DNA of 64,000 bases. Source: Pseudomarimonas arenosa (GTDB lineage Bacteria; Pseudomonadota; Gammaproteobacteria; Xanthomonadales; Xanthomonadaceae). The position numbers and the translations under genes were made by a program. Under the pieces are notes generated by a model that was not told the origin of the DNA, did not search any database, and worked only from the letters and a program-made list of their open reading frames with translations. The DNA is taken from the NCBI RefSeq assembly GCF_014841215.1, contig NZ_JACYTR010000012.1, forward strand, positions 1-64,000, in the 5' to 3' direction. Of this stretch, positions 17,169 to 26,775 are shown one piece after another. Within the stretch, counting starts at the first letter, position 1, and every line of letters starts with the position of its first letter.

Positions 17169-18431
17169 CTATTCTTCCTTCGGCGCCGCAATCCGCACCA
17201 GCCTAACCACATTGTCTTCCACCTGCTCAAAGCGCATGTTCAGGCCTTCGATGCGAACGTCCTGGCCGGGTTGTGGCAGGGTCTGCAGGTGATTGAGGAT
17301 CAGGCCGTTGAGGGTGCTGGCTTCTTCGCTGGGCAGCTCCCAGCCCATCCGGCGATTCAGGCTGTGCAGGGCGATGCGGCCGTCGACCAGGATCGCGCCA
17401 TCGCTTAGTACCTCGATGCGCCGCACGCTGTGCTTCGGGGCGCTGGTGAATTCGCCGACGATTTCTTCCAGGATGTCGGCCAGGGTCAAAAGGCCGACGA
17501 TATCGCCGTATTCGTCGACAACCAGGGCCGAGCGTCGATGCAGGCGCTGGAACTCCAGCAATTGCTGTGGCAGGCGGGTGCCCTCGGGAACGTAATAGGC
17601 CTTGCGCAGGGCGCTCTCGATGCGCTTGGCATCGATCTCGCGCTGGTCATGATGGCCGATCAGGGCGCGTAGGTTGAGGATGCCCAGCGCATTGTCGAGG
17701 CCGCCGCGATGTACCACGGCGCGGCCAAACGGAAATTCGGCGATTTCCCGGCGCAGCTCTTCAATCGGCTGATCCAGGTCGATGCCGCGGATCTCATTGC
17801 GCGGCACCATCACGTCTTCGACCCGCGCTTCTTCCAGGGCCAGGATATTGAGCAGCATCTTGCGATGGCGCTCGGGAATCATCTGGCCGCCTTCTTCCAG
17901 CAGGGTGCGCAATTCTTCCGGTGACAGCGCTTCGTCCTGTTTCTGGTTCTTCCTGTGGCCGACCAGAAGCAGCACCAGGGAGGAGATCGAGTTGACCACC
18001 TTCACCAGCGGCCACAGCCAGCGCAGCAGCGGCCACAGCACATAGGAGGCTGGCAAGGCGACCCGTTCCGGATTGAATGCCGCCAGGGTCTTGGGCGCCA
18101 CTTCGGCAAAGATCAGCACCACTGCGGTCATCACGATGGTGGCCACCAAGGGCCCGCTTTCACCAGCCAGGCGGACGAAGGCGATGGTCGCAATCGAGGT
18201 GGCCAGGATATTGACGAAGTTGTTGCCCAGCAGGATCAGGCCGATCAGCCGATCTGGGTTCTCCAGCAGCTTGGCTGCCTTGATTGCGCCCTTGTTGCCC
18301 TCGCGCACCAAGTGCAGCAGGCGATAGCGATTCATCGCCATCAGCGCGGTTTCGGAGCTGGAAAAGAAGGCCGAGCAGCACAGCAGCACGACCAGGGAAG
18401 TGAAAAGAGCGCTAAGCGGAATGTCGTTCAT
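17169..18431 (-). CDS. CNNM/CorC-family transporter (DUF21-CBS-CorC_HlyC)
   Basis: A 420-residue inner-membrane protein. The N-terminal DUF21 domain has about four helices (FSSSETALMAMNRYRLLHLV; GNNFVNILATSIATIAFV). Two CBS motifs occupy about residues 205-320 (VEDVMVPRNEIRGID; SALVVDEYGDIVGLLTLADI), followed by a CorC_HlyC domain. The family (YfjD, MpfA) is associated with Mg2+ or Co2+ export. The internal ATG at 18431 (MNDIPLS) is preferred, since the upstream frame adds a low-complexity tail. Confidence 0.9.
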   Translation of the reverse strand: MNDIPLSALFTSLVVLLCCSAFFSSSETALMAMNRYRLLHLVREGNKGAIKAAKLLENPDRLIGLILLGNNFVNILATSIATIAFVRLAGESGPLVATIVMTAVVLIFAEVAPKTLAAFNPERVALPASYVLWPLLRWLWPLVKVVNSISSLVLLLVGHRKNQKQDEALSPEELRTLLEEGGQMIPERHRKMLLNILALEEARVEDVMVPRNEIRGIDLDQPIEELRREIAEFPFGRAVVHRGGLDNALGILNLRALIGHHDQREIDAKRIESALRKAYYVPEGTRLPQQLLEFQRLHRRSALVVDEYGDIVGLLTLADILEEIVGEFTSAPKHSVRRIEVLSDGAILVDGRIALHSLNRRMGWELPSEEASTLNGLILNHLQTLPQPGQDVRIEGLNMRFEQVEDNVVRLVRIAAPKEE

Positions 18432-18677
18432 CGATGAGTTGGCGGCGACCGTAGGTGGGGCCTCAAGACGTGGCAAGGCCCCGGCCAGGCTGGCGTCGGG
18501 ACGGATACGCTCGCATAGCTATGGGGCAGCTTGCAAAGCCAAGCGCAGAATCTGCGGTTCGGTGGCAAGAATTCAAGTGCCCAGGCGGTGCGCCTGCCAT
18601 TCAGCCAGAGGCAGCGCGCGGCTGTCACACTGCGGCCGACCTGGCGTCCACCTGATGAACCCGCACTCGGAACCTGT

Positions 18678-18923
18678 ATGAGCAAAGAATCGCGCGACTA
18701 CCTGGAAATGTCCTTCGAATCGATCCGCTGTTTTGCCGATGATGGCCGGCTGGATGCCCGCGAGCTGCGCAAGCTGATCGACATTGCGCGCCGTGACGGC
18801 GTGATGGACCCAAACGAAATGCGTGTACTGCGCAGCATCATCGCCAAGATCCGCCCAGAGGAAGTCGACGCTGAGATGCGTCAGGAGTTGCTCTCCCTGG
18901 GCGAGAGCCTGGGCCAGCGCTGA
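18678..18923 (+). CDS. Small acidic helical protein, TerB-like fragment
   Basis: An 81-residue protein starting MSKESRDYLEMSFESIRCFA. It contains the acidic stretches DDGRLDARELRKLIDIARRD and DGVMDPNEMRVLRSIIAKI, reminiscent of one half of a TerB or EF-hand-like helical domain. There is no signal peptide. It diverges from the CorC-type gene and converges on the DUF349 gene. The function is not known. The assignment rests on pattern only. Confidence 0.6.
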   Translation: MSKESRDYLEMSFESIRCFADDGRLDARELRKLIDIARRDGVMDPNEMRVLRSIIAKIRPEEVDAEMRQELLSLGESLGQR

Positions 18924-18935
18924 GCCCAGCGGGCC

Positions 18936-18958
18936 GGCGGTGGGTCGTACCCACCGCC
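18936..18958. terminator. Bidirectional hairpin between convergent genes
   Basis: GGCGGTGGGT, a CGT loop and ACCCACCGCC make a perfect 10-bp stem. It lies in the 41-base gap between the ends of the convergent genes at 18923 and 18965. Its position suggests a shared terminator. No T-tract follows on either strand. Confidence 0.6.
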
Positions 18959-18964
18959 TGTGCT

Positions 18965-21598
18965 TCAGCCTGCCTGCGCGGCCGCGAATGCAGCGCGAAC
19001 GCGTTGGTTAAGTCCCTGTCGCAGCGAAGCCTCAAGATGCGGGCGGCATTGCAGCTCGATCAGGCAGTCGAGAATCTCCTCGCTGGCAGCCAGCGGCGCT
19101 GCGCCCTCCAGTTTCCGCGCCAGGCGCTGCATCTGTTCCTGCCGACGCAGTGCCTGATCGTCAGGCGGCGAGTCGAGGCCAGCGGCCAGTTCGGCGCGCA
19201 CCGCCAGCAGTTCGGCCGGCGCCTGCGACTCGGTCTGGGCATCGTTGCTGCTGTCGGCGGCGGTCTCGGCCAGCGCCTCGAAACGGCTGCGGGCGGACGC
19301 CGGCAGGTCGAGGCTGGCCAGGGCTTCGCGAAGCGCAGCGGCAGGGCGCCGCTCGGCCAGCCAGTCGCCGGCCCGGCAGATCGCCTCAAGCTGATCAAGC
19401 TGGCGCTGCTGTTGTTGTCTGGCCTGAGCCCGACGCACCGCTTCGCAGGCGCGATCGAAACGGCGCTCGTCGAGGTCGGCGGACGGCGCCGGGCGTTTTC
19501 CGCGTGCTGTCTCGCTGCCGTCGTTGACCTCGGGGCGGCCCAGTTCGCGCCAGCGCTGGCGCAAGCTCTCGACATGCGAATCGGCGTGCAGCAGGCGCTC
19601 AGGCTCGGCTGTCGCCAGGGCTTCCAGCTCGGCCAATAGGCCGTCGGCCGCCTGCTGAATCTGTTGGCGTTGCGCCTGATCGGCGTCCTGCCTCTGCCGC
19701 AGGCCGTCAAACAATGGGTCGATCAGTTCACGCAGTTCCTGCCATAGTGCGTCCTCGTCCTGTCGACGACCGCGCGCCAGCTGCTTCCATTCCGCTTGCG
19801 CGGCCTTGGCCAGACGGATGCCGGCTTCCGCATCGGCCGCGCCCAGGTCGCGTTTCAGCTTGGCCAGCAATTTGCGCTTGCCCAGCAGGGCCTGCTCGCG
19901 CTGGTCCTTGAGGCGGGCAGCGATGCCATCGAGCTGAGCGCGGATCTGAGCGGCCAGTTCGTTGCGCTTTTCCGGCGCCGCATCGCGCAGCTGATTGAGC
20001 CCATCGCGCAGGGCCTGCTGGCGCTGCAACAGCGCCGCGCTGTCGGCGGCTTCGCTGAGGCTCTCAGTCAGGAGCTGCTCGATCGCCTGTGTGCGTTCGC
20101 CGCGCAGTTCGCGGCGCTTTTCGAAGTAGGCCTTGGCCGGAGATAGCGCCTGGTGACACAGGGCGCGAAAGCGACGGCTGATCCCCGCATCGCTGGGCGG
20201 TGCCTGATCGCCGTCAATCTGATCGAGCTTGCTCCACTCTGCCTGCAGCTCCTTCACCCGGCTGGCGACGGCGTCGGGGTGCAGACCGCTGCCCTGCAGT
20301 GCCGCTGTCTCCTCGCACAATCGCTGACGCGCCTGTCGGCTGGCCCAGCGCTGGGCCTGAGCCAGCTCGGCCAGTTGCTGCTGGCAGGTCTGCCAGCGGC
20401 GGCGCAGCGCGGCGGACAACTCGCCGGGCTTGGCAATGCTCTGCCAGGCCTCCTGCGCGGCCTGCGCCTGGCCCTGGCGAAGCGCCTGTTCCACCTGGTT
20501 CAGCGTGCTGGCCGCAGCCTGTTCACGCGACTCGCGCTCGGCCTCTCTGGCGGCCTGGCGCTGCGCCTTTAGCCAGTCGTTACGTTGCCGTCGGCGCTGC
20601 TCGAGCAGCCGGCGCAGCGCTTCGATTCTGGCATCTGCCGATCCGCGCTCGGCGCTGAGCGCCTCAAGCTGTGCGGAAAGTGCCTGCAAGGACTGATCGA
20701 AGTCGCTCTGCTCGATGTTCGGCAGTTGGTCTTGCAGTGCCTGGACAGGCTTATCGCTGCTGGGTTCCGGCGCAGCGGGCGCAGGTGTGGGTTCTGCCCT
20801 GGGCGGCGGCGACCAATCGCCACGTGCAGCGCGCAGCGCCAGCTCGGCGGTATCCAGGGCGCCCTGCACACGGCGTTGCGTTGCGGCACTGACCTGTCGA
20901 GACAGCTGTTGCCACTCCTGCTGCAGCGCGGCCAGTTGCGGGTCGCGATCGTCAGGCAGCTCGCGGGTCAGTCGTCCGGCCGCTTCGGCGATGGCCTGGG
21001 CGCGCGTTTCCAGCGCCGTCGGATCGCCGGCGGCGATGCGCAGGGCGTCGAGCTTGTCGCGTGCGGCGCGGGCCAGGCGCTTGTCCTTCTTGCGCACGGC
21101 ATCGGCGATCCGCTGCAGGGCGTCGGCCTGATCGATCTGTTCCAGCAGCCACAGCCGAAGCTCCGGGTCCGGGTCATGGATGCAGCGTTGCAGCTTCAAG
21201 TTGCCGCGCTGGCTGCGTTCCAGGGCCAGACGGCGCAGTCCGCCAAGGGCGGCATTCTGCGCGACGTCGGACAACACCTCCTCGTCGTGCACCTGACGCA
21301 ACGCTTCCAAGGCCGCCGATTCCTCAACCTGCGGTACGCACAGCCGTTGAATCAGACGTTGCTTGGCGGCTTCGGCCACCGCACTGTCGTGCTCACCGCG
21401 CATGCGTCGTTCGAGCACCGCCAGATCGTCGATGCGGCTGATCGCGGCGATCCGCACCGTTGGGTCGGGATCAGTTTGTGCCAGCTCAGGCAGGGCCGCT
21501 TTCAGGGCCGGGTCCTGCAGGGACTCAACTGCCGTCAAGCGGCGTTTGGCGTCGGCGTGTTGCCACTCAGGTTTGCGTCGGAATCCGAACAGCTTCAT
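18965..21598 (-). CDS. DUF349-domain long helical protein
   Basis: An 877-residue, glutamine-, alanine- and arginine-rich protein, probably soluble and almost entirely alpha-helical. The N-terminus has HEAT-like pieces (LQDPALKAALPELAQTDPDP; TVRIAAISRID). DUF349-type units follow (LQAEWSKLDQI; AQAEWKQLARGRRQDEDALW; LRQRWRELGRPE). The start MKLFGFRRKPEWQ at 21598 is chosen over a longer frame that runs back through the neighbouring DUF1289 gene. DUF349 proteins are common in Gammaproteobacteria, including Xanthomonadales; their role is unclear, and in some species they affect growth or membrane stress. Confidence 0.85.
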   Translation of the reverse strand: MKLFGFRRKPEWQHADAKRRLTAVESLQDPALKAALPELAQTDPDPTVRIAAISRIDDLAVLERRMRGEHDSAVAEAAKQRLIQRLCVPQVEESAALEALRQVHDEEVLSDVAQNAALGGLRRLALERSQRGNLKLQRCIHDPDPELRLWLLEQIDQADALQRIADAVRKKDKRLARAARDKLDALRIAAGDPTALETRAQAIAEAAGRLTRELPDDRDPQLAALQQEWQQLSRQVSAATQRRVQGALDTAELALRAARGDWSPPPRAEPTPAPAAPEPSSDKPVQALQDQLPNIEQSDFDQSLQALSAQLEALSAERGSADARIEALRRLLEQRRRQRNDWLKAQRQAAREAERESREQAAASTLNQVEQALRQGQAQAAQEAWQSIAKPGELSAALRRRWQTCQQQLAELAQAQRWASRQARQRLCEETAALQGSGLHPDAVASRVKELQAEWSKLDQIDGDQAPPSDAGISRRFRALCHQALSPAKAYFEKRRELRGERTQAIEQLLTESLSEAADSAALLQRQQALRDGLNQLRDAAPEKRNELAAQIRAQLDGIAARLKDQREQALLGKRKLLAKLKRDLGAADAEAGIRLAKAAQAEWKQLARGRRQDEDALWQELRELIDPLFDGLRQRQDADQAQRQQIQQAADGLLAELEALATAEPERLLHADSHVESLRQRWRELGRPEVNDGSETARGKRPAPSADLDERRFDRACEAVRRAQARQQQQRQLDQLEAICRAGDWLAERRPAAALREALASLDLPASARSRFEALAETAADSSNDAQTESQAPAELLAVRAELAAGLDSPPDDQALRRQEQMQRLARKLEGAAPLAASEEILDCLIELQCRPHLEASLRQGLNQRVRAAFAAAQAG

Positions 21599-21668
21599 TG
21601 CAATGCGAGGCGAGGAGAGAGCCGCACAGCCTGCGGGTTTATCGCCGGCTGTCAAGCGCGGCGTCGAA

Positions 21669-21899
21669 TCAGGGGTCGAGCGCAGGCCGATGACCGCGCT
21701 TTTCGAGCCGTTGCCGGGCCAGTGCCAGGATCTGTCGCTGGCGTTCGGCATTGGCGCCGTGCCAGTCGAGGATCTCCTGCAACGTCCGGCCGCAGCCGCA
21801 GCAGATGTCCTGATCATCGAGACAGCAGCGCCGCACGCAGGGCGAGCGCGGCTCGTCCTGGCCACGCGGGTCTTCGCTGTCGGCGCTGTGCCTGCGCAT
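21669..21899 (-). CDS. DUF1289 small cysteine-rich protein
   Basis: A 76-residue protein with the DUF1289 motif. Clustered cysteines in SPCVRRCCLDDQDICCGCGR are followed by TLQEILDWHGANAERQRQIL, where the family normally has a W-x(n)-R-x(3)-L helix. It is a likely metal or Fe-S-binding protein. The ATG at 21899 (MRRHSADSEDPRG) is preferred to the much longer open frame upstream, which has no conserved content. It lies between the SNF2 helicase and the DUF349 gene on the same strand. Confidence 0.85.
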   Translation of the reverse strand: MRRHSADSEDPRGQDEPRSPCVRRCCLDDQDICCGCGRTLQEILDWHGANAERQRQILALARQRLEKRGHRPALDP

Positions 21900-22154
21900 C
21901 GCTCGGTTCCCCAGCAGCGGCCTAGCCTGATTGTGCGGCGATGGCAGCGTGAGGTCCATGCGCAAGGCGGGTACTGAGGCTATCGCGGGTCCAGGCACCC
22001 TTCGGCAGGCCCAGGGTGCGTTGCCGCGCTGGCTGAGCGTGTCGAAGCCAGCCTGAGCGAAGCGCAGCGGTCGGGAGCGGAGTGCGGACGGTTGAGTCCG
22101 ATGCGCATCGGGGGCCGGCGGGTGACCTGACGACGCGTGCATCGGGCCAACGCG

Positions 22155-25100
22155 CTACCCCTCCAGCAGTTCCATCAGCTCTTCCACGCTGACCGGTCCA
22201 GTGCTGGCCTCGCCGCCAATCACCTGGTCGATCAGTTCGCGCTTGCTGCCATGCAGGGCCAGGATCTGTTGCTCGATACTGCCTTCCAGCACCAGTTTGT
22301 AGACCGTGACCGGGCGGGTCTGGCCGATGCGGTGGGCGCGGTCCGAGGCCTGCTGTTCCACCGCCGGGTTCCACCACGGATCGAGATGGATGACGTAGTC
22401 GGCGGCGGTCAGGTTGAGGCCGACGCCGCCGGCCTTCAGGCTGAGCAGGAACACTTCGCCGCTACCGCCCTGGAAGGCCTGCACGGCAGCCTCGCGCGCT
22501 CGCTGCGGGGTGCTGCCGTCGAGATACTGATAGCTGACGCCTTCCTTCTCCAGTCGGCCACGGACCAGGGTCAGGTAGTCGACGAACTGACTGAACACCA
22601 GGGCGCGGTGGTGGTTCTCGGCCAGCTCCTTGACCAACTCCACCAGCTGTTCCAGCTTGCTGCTGGACAGCCCCAGCTCCGGCGCCACCAGCTGCGGGTG
22701 GCAGGCGGCGCGGCGCAGCCGGGTCAGTTCGGCCAGCACATGAACACGGCGCTGCTCCAGCTCGAGCTGCGGGTTGGCCAGCTTTTCCTTGGCCTGTCGG
22801 CGCAACGCAGCCAGCAGTTCCGCCTCGTCGCGACTCGGCGGCACCTGCAGCACAATCTCGGTGCGCGGTGGCAGTTCGGCCAGCACCTCGGCCTTGGTAC
22901 GACGCAACAGGAACGGGCTGAGCAGGCGGCGCAGATGCTCGCGCTGCGGATCGCGCGGATCGTTCTCCAGCGGAGCGATGAAGCGCCGGCGGAATTGCTC
23001 CTCGCTGCCCAGCAGGCCGGGGTTCAGCACCCGGAACAGGCTCCACAGTTCACCCAGGTGATTTTCCAGCGGGGTGCCGGTCAGGGCCATGCGGAACTGC
23101 GCGCGCAGCTGCCGCGCAGCCTGGGCGCGCTGGGTGCTGGCATTCTTGATCGCCTGCGCCTCATCGAGCACCAGGGTGGCGAACAGCGGCTCGGCCAGAC
23201 TCTCGATATTGGCGGCCAGCAGACCGTAGCTGAGCAGCAGCACGTCGCCGGCGCGCAGCTCGCGCAAGGTGCGTTCGCGATCTCCCTCGTCAAAGCGCAT
23301 TACTCGCAGATCCGGGGCGAAACGGCGCGCTTCGGACTGCCAGTTGCCGATCACACTGGTCGGCGCCACCACCAGAGCCGGGCCATGATGGGCGCGGGCG
23401 GCCAGCGCCGCCAGGGCTTGCACGGTCTTGCCCAGGCCCATGTCGTCGGCCAGACAGGCGCCGGCCTCCCAGCTGGCCAGTCGCAGCAGAAAGCGATAGC
23501 CGTCAATCTGATAGTCGCGCAGTTCGGCCTGAAAGTTCATCGGCAGACTGGGCGACAGGGTTTCCGCTTCGCGCATGCGCTGCAGCTGCTGGCGAAACGC
23601 CTCGTCGCACTCGCTTTCCTCGTCCAGCGCGGCATCGAGGGCAAAGGCGGCGATGCCGCTGACCTGCACCCGGCCCTTGTCGTCGGCCAGGCTTTGCAGA
23701 ACCTGCAGACGACGCTGCAACTCTGAGTTCAGTTCGATCACATGCTCTTCGTCGAGTCGCACGTAGCGGCCCTGTGCCGAGGGCAGGGCGCGCAGCAGCG
23801 CGGCCAGTTCGATCACCCGGCCGTCATCCAGGGCCAGCCCGCCCTGGGCGGTGAACCAGTCGCGCTGACGCTCCACCGCCAACTGCAGATGCGCCGCCCC
23901 GCGCGCCCGCGACACCCGCATCGGCTTGCCTTCGCGCCACTCCAGCAACAATCCGCGCTCGGGCTCCTGCAGGAAGGACAGCATGTCGAGAGCCGCTTCC
24001 GGATCATCGATCGGCAAGGGGTATTCGCCGCTATGTCCTTCCAGCGCCGGATTCTGCTCGACCAGGGCGGCCAGGGTCTGCCGTTCGTGCTCCAGCTGAC
24101 GCGGCGCCCGGCGGGTCTGACCATCGCTGTGGGCGATGACGTTGAGCGGCCCCTGGCCCGGCGGGTAGGCCAGGCTGGCGTCACCCAGCGGACGCACCAC
24201 CGCACGCAGCTGCAGGCCGTCGCGATAGGGCTCGAGCAACACGCGCAGGCGCGAATCGGGTTCGACTTCCTGCACGCCGAGTTGATCCAGATCCTCTCCA
24301 ACACGCAGCTTGCGCGACAGGTCGGGCAGCAGGCGCAGCAATTGCTGCACGCCGGCTTCCGGCAGGGTCAGGCCATCGCCAATGATCTCGGCAATGCGGC
24401 AGATGCTGGGGTCGGGACGATAGATCACCACCTGCTGCTCGCGGCGCCAGACGAAGGGCTCGCCATCGGCAGCCTGCTCGGGCTCCAGCCGCAACTCGAT
24501 CTGGCCGTCCGGCAGCCGGCGGGTGCCGAGTTCGACTTCGCCGGCCACTGCCTGCAAGGGCCGCTCCGAATCATCGGCGGCGAACAGTCGCGGGTGATCG
24601 ATCAGGGCAGCGACGGTGCGCGAGCCGGCGGCAAAGCCGTAACGCGAGCTTTGACTGAGATCGGTCAGCAGGGCATTCAGCAGGCGCCGGTCGGGGTCGT
24701 CGTCGGGCGGCAGACGGTCGAGTGCCGAGCGAATACCGGCTGCGGTGCCGATCACCCGGCCGCCTGACCAGCCATTGCCCTTGGGGCGCTGCTCCACTAC
24801 CTCGAGTTTGATTGTGCTGACCGGCTTGGGCGGCGCGCGCAGGTGCACACGCAGCTGTGAATAGGCGCTGGGCGCGGCCGCTTTCGGCTGCTTGTCCACG
24901 GCCAGTGCTTCCGCCAGAGCACTGAGTGCGCTCTGCCAGCGTGCCTGCGGAGCCAGCCAATCGCGCAGCCGCGCGGCCGGCTCGATCGATGTGTCGTCGA
25001 GGCTCTGAATCTGTTCGACCAGCCACATCCAGCCGGCTCGCTCGGCTTCCTGCTCGGCTTGCTCAAGCAAGGAGTTAAGCTGGGCCGAGGGGTGCTGACC

Positions 25101-26285
25101 AGACCAGCGCAGCAGCAGGCACAGCCACCAGACATCGTCGGTTTGCGGATGCGGAGGCAGCATGGGCTCGGTGAAGCGGTCGCCGGCCATGCGTGCCAGG
25201 CTGAAGCTCTGCCACCACTCGAAGCCATGCCCGCCTTCGGTGACGGCCAGCGGCTCGCGCAGCTTAACCAGCTGTTCGCGCCGTTTGATCTGTTGTGGTT
25301 CGCTGGCCAGGGTGATGCAGGCCAGGTGCAGCTTGCCGATCAGGCCGGGGAACACGGCGCGGTTGCCGTATTGCTGGCGGTGCTGCTTCAGCGCCAGATC
25401 CCAATCCTCGAGCAGCTGCTGTGGGGCGGTGCCGGCTTGCAGCCGACCGATCACCTGCCAGGCCAGCTGGAAACTCAGCAACGGGCTGCCTTCCTCCAGC
25501 GCTAGCGATTGCCCAGCCGTGGAGCGGGCGCCGCTCAGTGCCCAGAGATCGATCAGCCCCGGCACCAGGCCGGGAACCTCGGGCGATTGCAGTGCCGCGG
25601 CCTGCGCCGCGTCGAGCAACAGAGCGCCGTCGGCACGGGCCTGAACGCGCTGGCGCTGCAGCAGCTGGGCCAGGGCCGCGCCGCGCACGCTGGGATGCAG
25701 GGCATCGAGCAGCTCCAGCTCGACGTTTTCGATCAAGTTCAAGCAGCGATGCAAGGCATCACTGATCGGGTCGTGATGGGCCGAGATATAGGCGCCGAAC
25801 ACCAGCTGCTCCGGTGCCAGGCCACCAAACAGGCCGGCCATGCGCAGGCGCATCCGCACGCCACTGCGATATTCGGGCTCGATCCGCTCCAGGGCGGTGC
25901 CCGCCTCGCCCTGCAGACATTCGGCAATGGCGCGGGCGCGGCCGCTTTGCACCAGACTGATCAAGGCGGCATGAGCCAGGGCATCGCCACCCTGGGCGCG
26001 CAATTCAGCAGCGCGCGAATCGACCACCAGCTCGCGCAGCCTGAGCATCAACATGCGCGCCAGCCCGGCCGCGCCGTGTTCCTTCCAGTACGGCGACAGC
26101 GCGGTCAGGCGCAGCAGTTCGGACAGCGAGGTCAGGCGGATCGGCAGGTCGCTGATCGCCAGCAGCTCAAAGGCGATCTTCTCGTGCTCGGACAGGCCCT
26201 CGAAGCGTTCCAGCAACAGGTCGACATGGGCCTGGGCAATCCGCTGCCGTGGATCGATCGGGTTGGCGCGACGGGTATGAGGCAT
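22155..26285 (-). CDS. SNF2/RapA-type helicase-like ATPase
   Basis: A 1376-residue cytoplasmic protein. A long N-terminal region (about 1-900) of uncertain fold is followed by a complete SNF2 motor. This has motif I CLADDMGLGKTVQALAAL, motif II LVLDEAQAIKN, motif III MALTGTPLENHLGELWSLF, motif V LKAGGVGLNLTAADYVIHLD and motif VI QASDRAHRIGQTRPVTVYKL. It probably remodels nucleoprotein or RNA polymerase complexes. The ATG at 26285 (MPHTRRANPID) is preferred over an earlier one. The gene is unusually long but is seen at this length in Xanthomonadales relatives. It diverges from the gene at 26420. Confidence 0.92.
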   Translation of the reverse strand: MPHTRRANPIDPRQRIAQAHVDLLLERFEGLSEHEKIAFELLAISDLPIRLTSLSELLRLTALSPYWKEHGAAGLARMLMLRLRELVVDSRAAELRAQGGDALAHAALISLVQSGRARAIAECLQGEAGTALERIEPEYRSGVRMRLRMAGLFGGLAPEQLVFGAYISAHHDPISDALHRCLNLIENVELELLDALHPSVRGAALAQLLQRQRVQARADGALLLDAAQAAALQSPEVPGLVPGLIDLWALSGARSTAGQSLALEEGSPLLSFQLAWQVIGRLQAGTAPQQLLEDWDLALKQHRQQYGNRAVFPGLIGKLHLACITLASEPQQIKRREQLVKLREPLAVTEGGHGFEWWQSFSLARMAGDRFTEPMLPPHPQTDDVWWLCLLLRWSGQHPSAQLNSLLEQAEQEAERAGWMWLVEQIQSLDDTSIEPAARLRDWLAPQARWQSALSALAEALAVDKQPKAAAPSAYSQLRVHLRAPPKPVSTIKLEVVEQRPKGNGWSGGRVIGTAAGIRSALDRLPPDDDPDRRLLNALLTDLSQSSRYGFAAGSRTVAALIDHPRLFAADDSERPLQAVAGEVELGTRRLPDGQIELRLEPEQAADGEPFVWRREQQVVIYRPDPSICRIAEIIGDGLTLPEAGVQQLLRLLPDLSRKLRVGEDLDQLGVQEVEPDSRLRVLLEPYRDGLQLRAVVRPLGDASLAYPPGQGPLNVIAHSDGQTRRAPRQLEHERQTLAALVEQNPALEGHSGEYPLPIDDPEAALDMLSFLQEPERGLLLEWREGKPMRVSRARGAAHLQLAVERQRDWFTAQGGLALDDGRVIELAALLRALPSAQGRYVRLDEEHVIELNSELQRRLQVLQSLADDKGRVQVSGIAAFALDAALDEESECDEAFRQQLQRMREAETLSPSLPMNFQAELRDYQIDGYRFLLRLASWEAGACLADDMGLGKTVQALAALAARAHHGPALVVAPTSVIGNWQSEARRFAPDLRVMRFDEGDRERTLRELRAGDVLLLSYGLLAANIESLAEPLFATLVLDEAQAIKNASTQRAQAARQLRAQFRMALTGTPLENHLGELWSLFRVLNPGLLGSEEQFRRRFIAPLENDPRDPQREHLRRLLSPFLLRRTKAEVLAELPPRTEIVLQVPPSRDEAELLAALRRQAKEKLANPQLELEQRRVHVLAELTRLRRAACHPQLVAPELGLSSSKLEQLVELVKELAENHHRALVFSQFVDYLTLVRGRLEKEGVSYQYLDGSTPQRAREAAVQAFQGGSGEVFLLSLKAGGVGLNLTAADYVIHLDPWWNPAVEQQASDRAHRIGQTRPVTVYKLVLEGSIEQQILALHGSKRELIDQVIGGEASTGPVSVEELMELLEG

Positions 26286-26419
26286 GGTGACCGATGTTTC
26301 GAAGCAACCGACGAGTGTAGTGCATGCCGGGCACAAGCATCACCCGTGGCCGATGCGCGTTTCGGTATCGACAAACCCCCGTGCTACTCTCGGCCGCTGC
26401 CGGAGATGATGATTGCGTG

Positions 26420-26770
26420 ATGATTTCGATCCGTTGGGTGTTGCTGTTGTCAGGCCTGTTGAACGCCGCTGCCGCGCTGGCGGCGACGCCATCGGCCGCC
26501 GACGATCAGGCCTGGATCAACAGCTATATGCAACGACAGCGGGCGGTGCCGGCCGGTAAGCGTGCCTTACCGGCCAATGCCCTGCGGCTGGAGCAAGGCG
26601 AGCAATGGCAGGGCCGCTCGGTGCGCGTACAGCTGCTCGATGGCCGGGTGCGACGCGGAATGATTGAGCAGGTTGACGCACGGGCGATTCGCCTGCGGGT
26701 AATCGTCAACGGCGGACGCTTCGTCTACTCGATCGATCGCTCACAGATTTACTTCGTGGTGCCGGAGTAA
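26420..26770 (+). CDS. Exported small protein, hypothetical
   Basis: A 116-residue protein with signal peptide MISIRWVLLLSGLLNAAAALAA. The C-terminal half (WQGRSVRVQLLDGRVRRGMI...IRLRVIVNGGRFVYSIDRSQ) looks like a small SH3/Sm-like beta-barrel. The ATG at 26420 follows CGGAGATG. It is only 5 bases upstream of the next gene, so the two form an operon. The family is not recognised by name; an envelope location is inferred. Confidence 0.7.
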   Translation: MISIRWVLLLSGLLNAAAALAATPSAADDQAWINSYMQRQRAVPAGKRALPANALRLEQGEQWQGRSVRVQLLDGRVRRGMIEQVDARAIRLRVIVNGGRFVYSIDRSQIYFVVPE

Positions 26771-26775
26771 GCCTG

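Noticed and set aside
22137-23726. 529-residue antisense open frame over the SNF2 helicase gene
   Set aside because: It covers the region of the helicase motor motifs on the opposite strand. Its sequence is Gln/His-rich and has no domain; it is a codon shadow.
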